Below are positions 4,716 through 5,241 of a stretch of DNA of 5,241 nucleotides, one piece after another. Location of the stretch: the NCBI GenBank assembly GCA_937895515.1, contig CALAYS010000185.1, positions 1-5,241 on the forward strand, written 5' to 3'. Source of the DNA: an uncultured bacterium (lineage in GTDB: Bacteria > Patescibacteriota > Minisyncoccia > Phycocordibacterales > UBA9973). A program made the position numbers and the translations under genes. The notes below the pieces were generated by a model, which saw only the letters and a program-made list of their open reading frames with translations, searched no databases and was not told the origin of the DNA. Position 1 is the first letter of the stretch; each line of letters begins with the position of its first letter.

Positions 4716-4730
4716 TCAATAAAACAAGAA

Positions 4731-5241
4731 ATGGAATCAGGCACACTACATTTTTGGACAACAGGAGAAGCCTATATGGGTCTAATGGATGACTTATTCA
4801 GATCTGGCGAATTTGAGAAATTTCACCTAATGCTTGGTGATGGTAACTTGGACAGACCACAGAAAAAATTGGCATTCAGATACAGAATGAACCTTACTGG
4901 AGATACCAGAAGCGAGGAAGGATTAAGTTGTTCCTTTCTACCAGAAGAACCAAAGGACTTCAATAAGACACTATATTATGCGATAAGAACTGCAATTGTT
5001 GCAGCTAATCGAAAGCACGATAGATGGAACAACAAAACCCTCGAGATAAGGGAAATAGCAAAATCCGGCTACAGAGATATTGTTACCCTACTTGAATATT
5101 TTACAATCGATGAAATCTACGAGAGATGCTATAAGTACATCCTAGAGGAGGAAGGTTATACACTAACAACCCTTTATGATGCAATGACTAAAAATGACAA
5201 CACAATCTCAGGACTTCTAATGAAGAATGGAGAGTTCGTCC
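4731..5241 (+). CDS. phage hypothetical protein, cut by the window end
   Basis: The frame is open from ATG 4731 to the last base, giving 170 residues and no stop. It begins MESGTLHFWTTGEAYMGLMDDLF. The sequence looks soluble and mostly helical, with many charged and aromatic residues: FRYRMNLTGDTR (49-60), NKTLYYAIRTAIVAANRKHDRW (78-99) and EYFTIDEIYERCYKYILEEE (122-141). Cysteines at 67 and 133 form no motif. There is no signal peptide, membrane segment or catalytic motif that I recognise. It is the first gene of the third plus-strand unit, under promoter copy C, and its mRNA leader lies close to the minus-strand virion gene transcribed the other way. It is probably an early or middle phage gene by analogy with its neighbours; the function is unknown. 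Confidence 0.8.
   Translation, partial: MESGTLHFWTTGEAYMGLMDDLFRSGEFEKFHLMLGDGNLDRPQKKLAFRYRMNLTGDTRSEEGLSCSFLPEEPKDFNKTLYYAIRTAIVAANRKHDRWNNKTLEIREIAKSGYRDIVTLLEYFTIDEIYERCYKYILEEEGYTLTTLYDAMTKNDNTISGLLMKNGEFV

Noticed and set aside
1..5241. CRISPR array, insertion sequence or toxin-antitoxin pair.
   Set aside because: No regularly spaced short repeats, transposase motifs or terminal inverted repeats were seen, and none of the small gene pairs shows a recognisable toxin or antitoxin motif.

Overview
The window is AT-rich and has two unlike parts. Positions 1-875 hold damaged pieces of two bacterial (Bacteroidetes-type) housekeeping genes: the 5' part of a DUF6495-like gene and a fragment of the Kdo transferase gene waaA/kdtA. 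From about 1007 to the end the DNA looks like a large tailed phage of a Bacteroidetes host. It has short hypothetical genes on the plus strand, two peptidoglycan-hydrolase genes on the minus strand, promoters ending in TATATTTG (the Bacteroidetes TAnnTTTG -7 element), A-rich leaders and no Shine-Dalgarno sites.

The phage part is built from a repeated unit. A plus-strand promoter (T-tract, 16 nt, TATATTTG, 3 nt, TGTAA) drives one or two small, mostly acidic genes. These end at an intrinsic terminator that works in both directions, and a minus-strand gene converges on it from the far side. Unit 1 is the promoter at 1220-1264, genes 1281-1838 and 1838-2080, the terminator at 2124-2152 and the CHAP hydrolase 3034-2171. 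Unit 2 is the promoter at 3078-3122, genes 3145-3534 and 3547-3915, the terminator at 3914-3945 and the glucosaminidase-like gene 4627-3944. Unit 3 begins with the promoter at 4671-4715 and a gene at 4731 that runs off the window. The two divergent intergenic regions share a 56-bp segment with 49 identical positions and no gaps, directly upstream of both minus-strand start codons.

The most interesting signal is at the N-termini of the two minus-strand proteins, MKKIKLFSEFINE and MENIKSFGEFINE. Both resemble the capsid-targeting peptide of T4 internal head proteins and end in an (I/L)-x-E site of the kind cut by T4-type prohead protease. This suggests two complementary wall-degrading enzymes, one cutting peptides and one cutting glycan, packaged into the virion from a shared late-type promoter. 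The plus-strand genes would then be transcribed from host-like promoters earlier in infection. That timing is inference.

Between the two parts (876-1006) lies a gene-free stretch with a possible H-type pseudoknot or alternative terminator hairpin, ending just before the small zinc-ribbon gene at 1007. The change from broken host genes to phage genes could be a real recombination junction or an assembly chimera. The sequence alone cannot decide.
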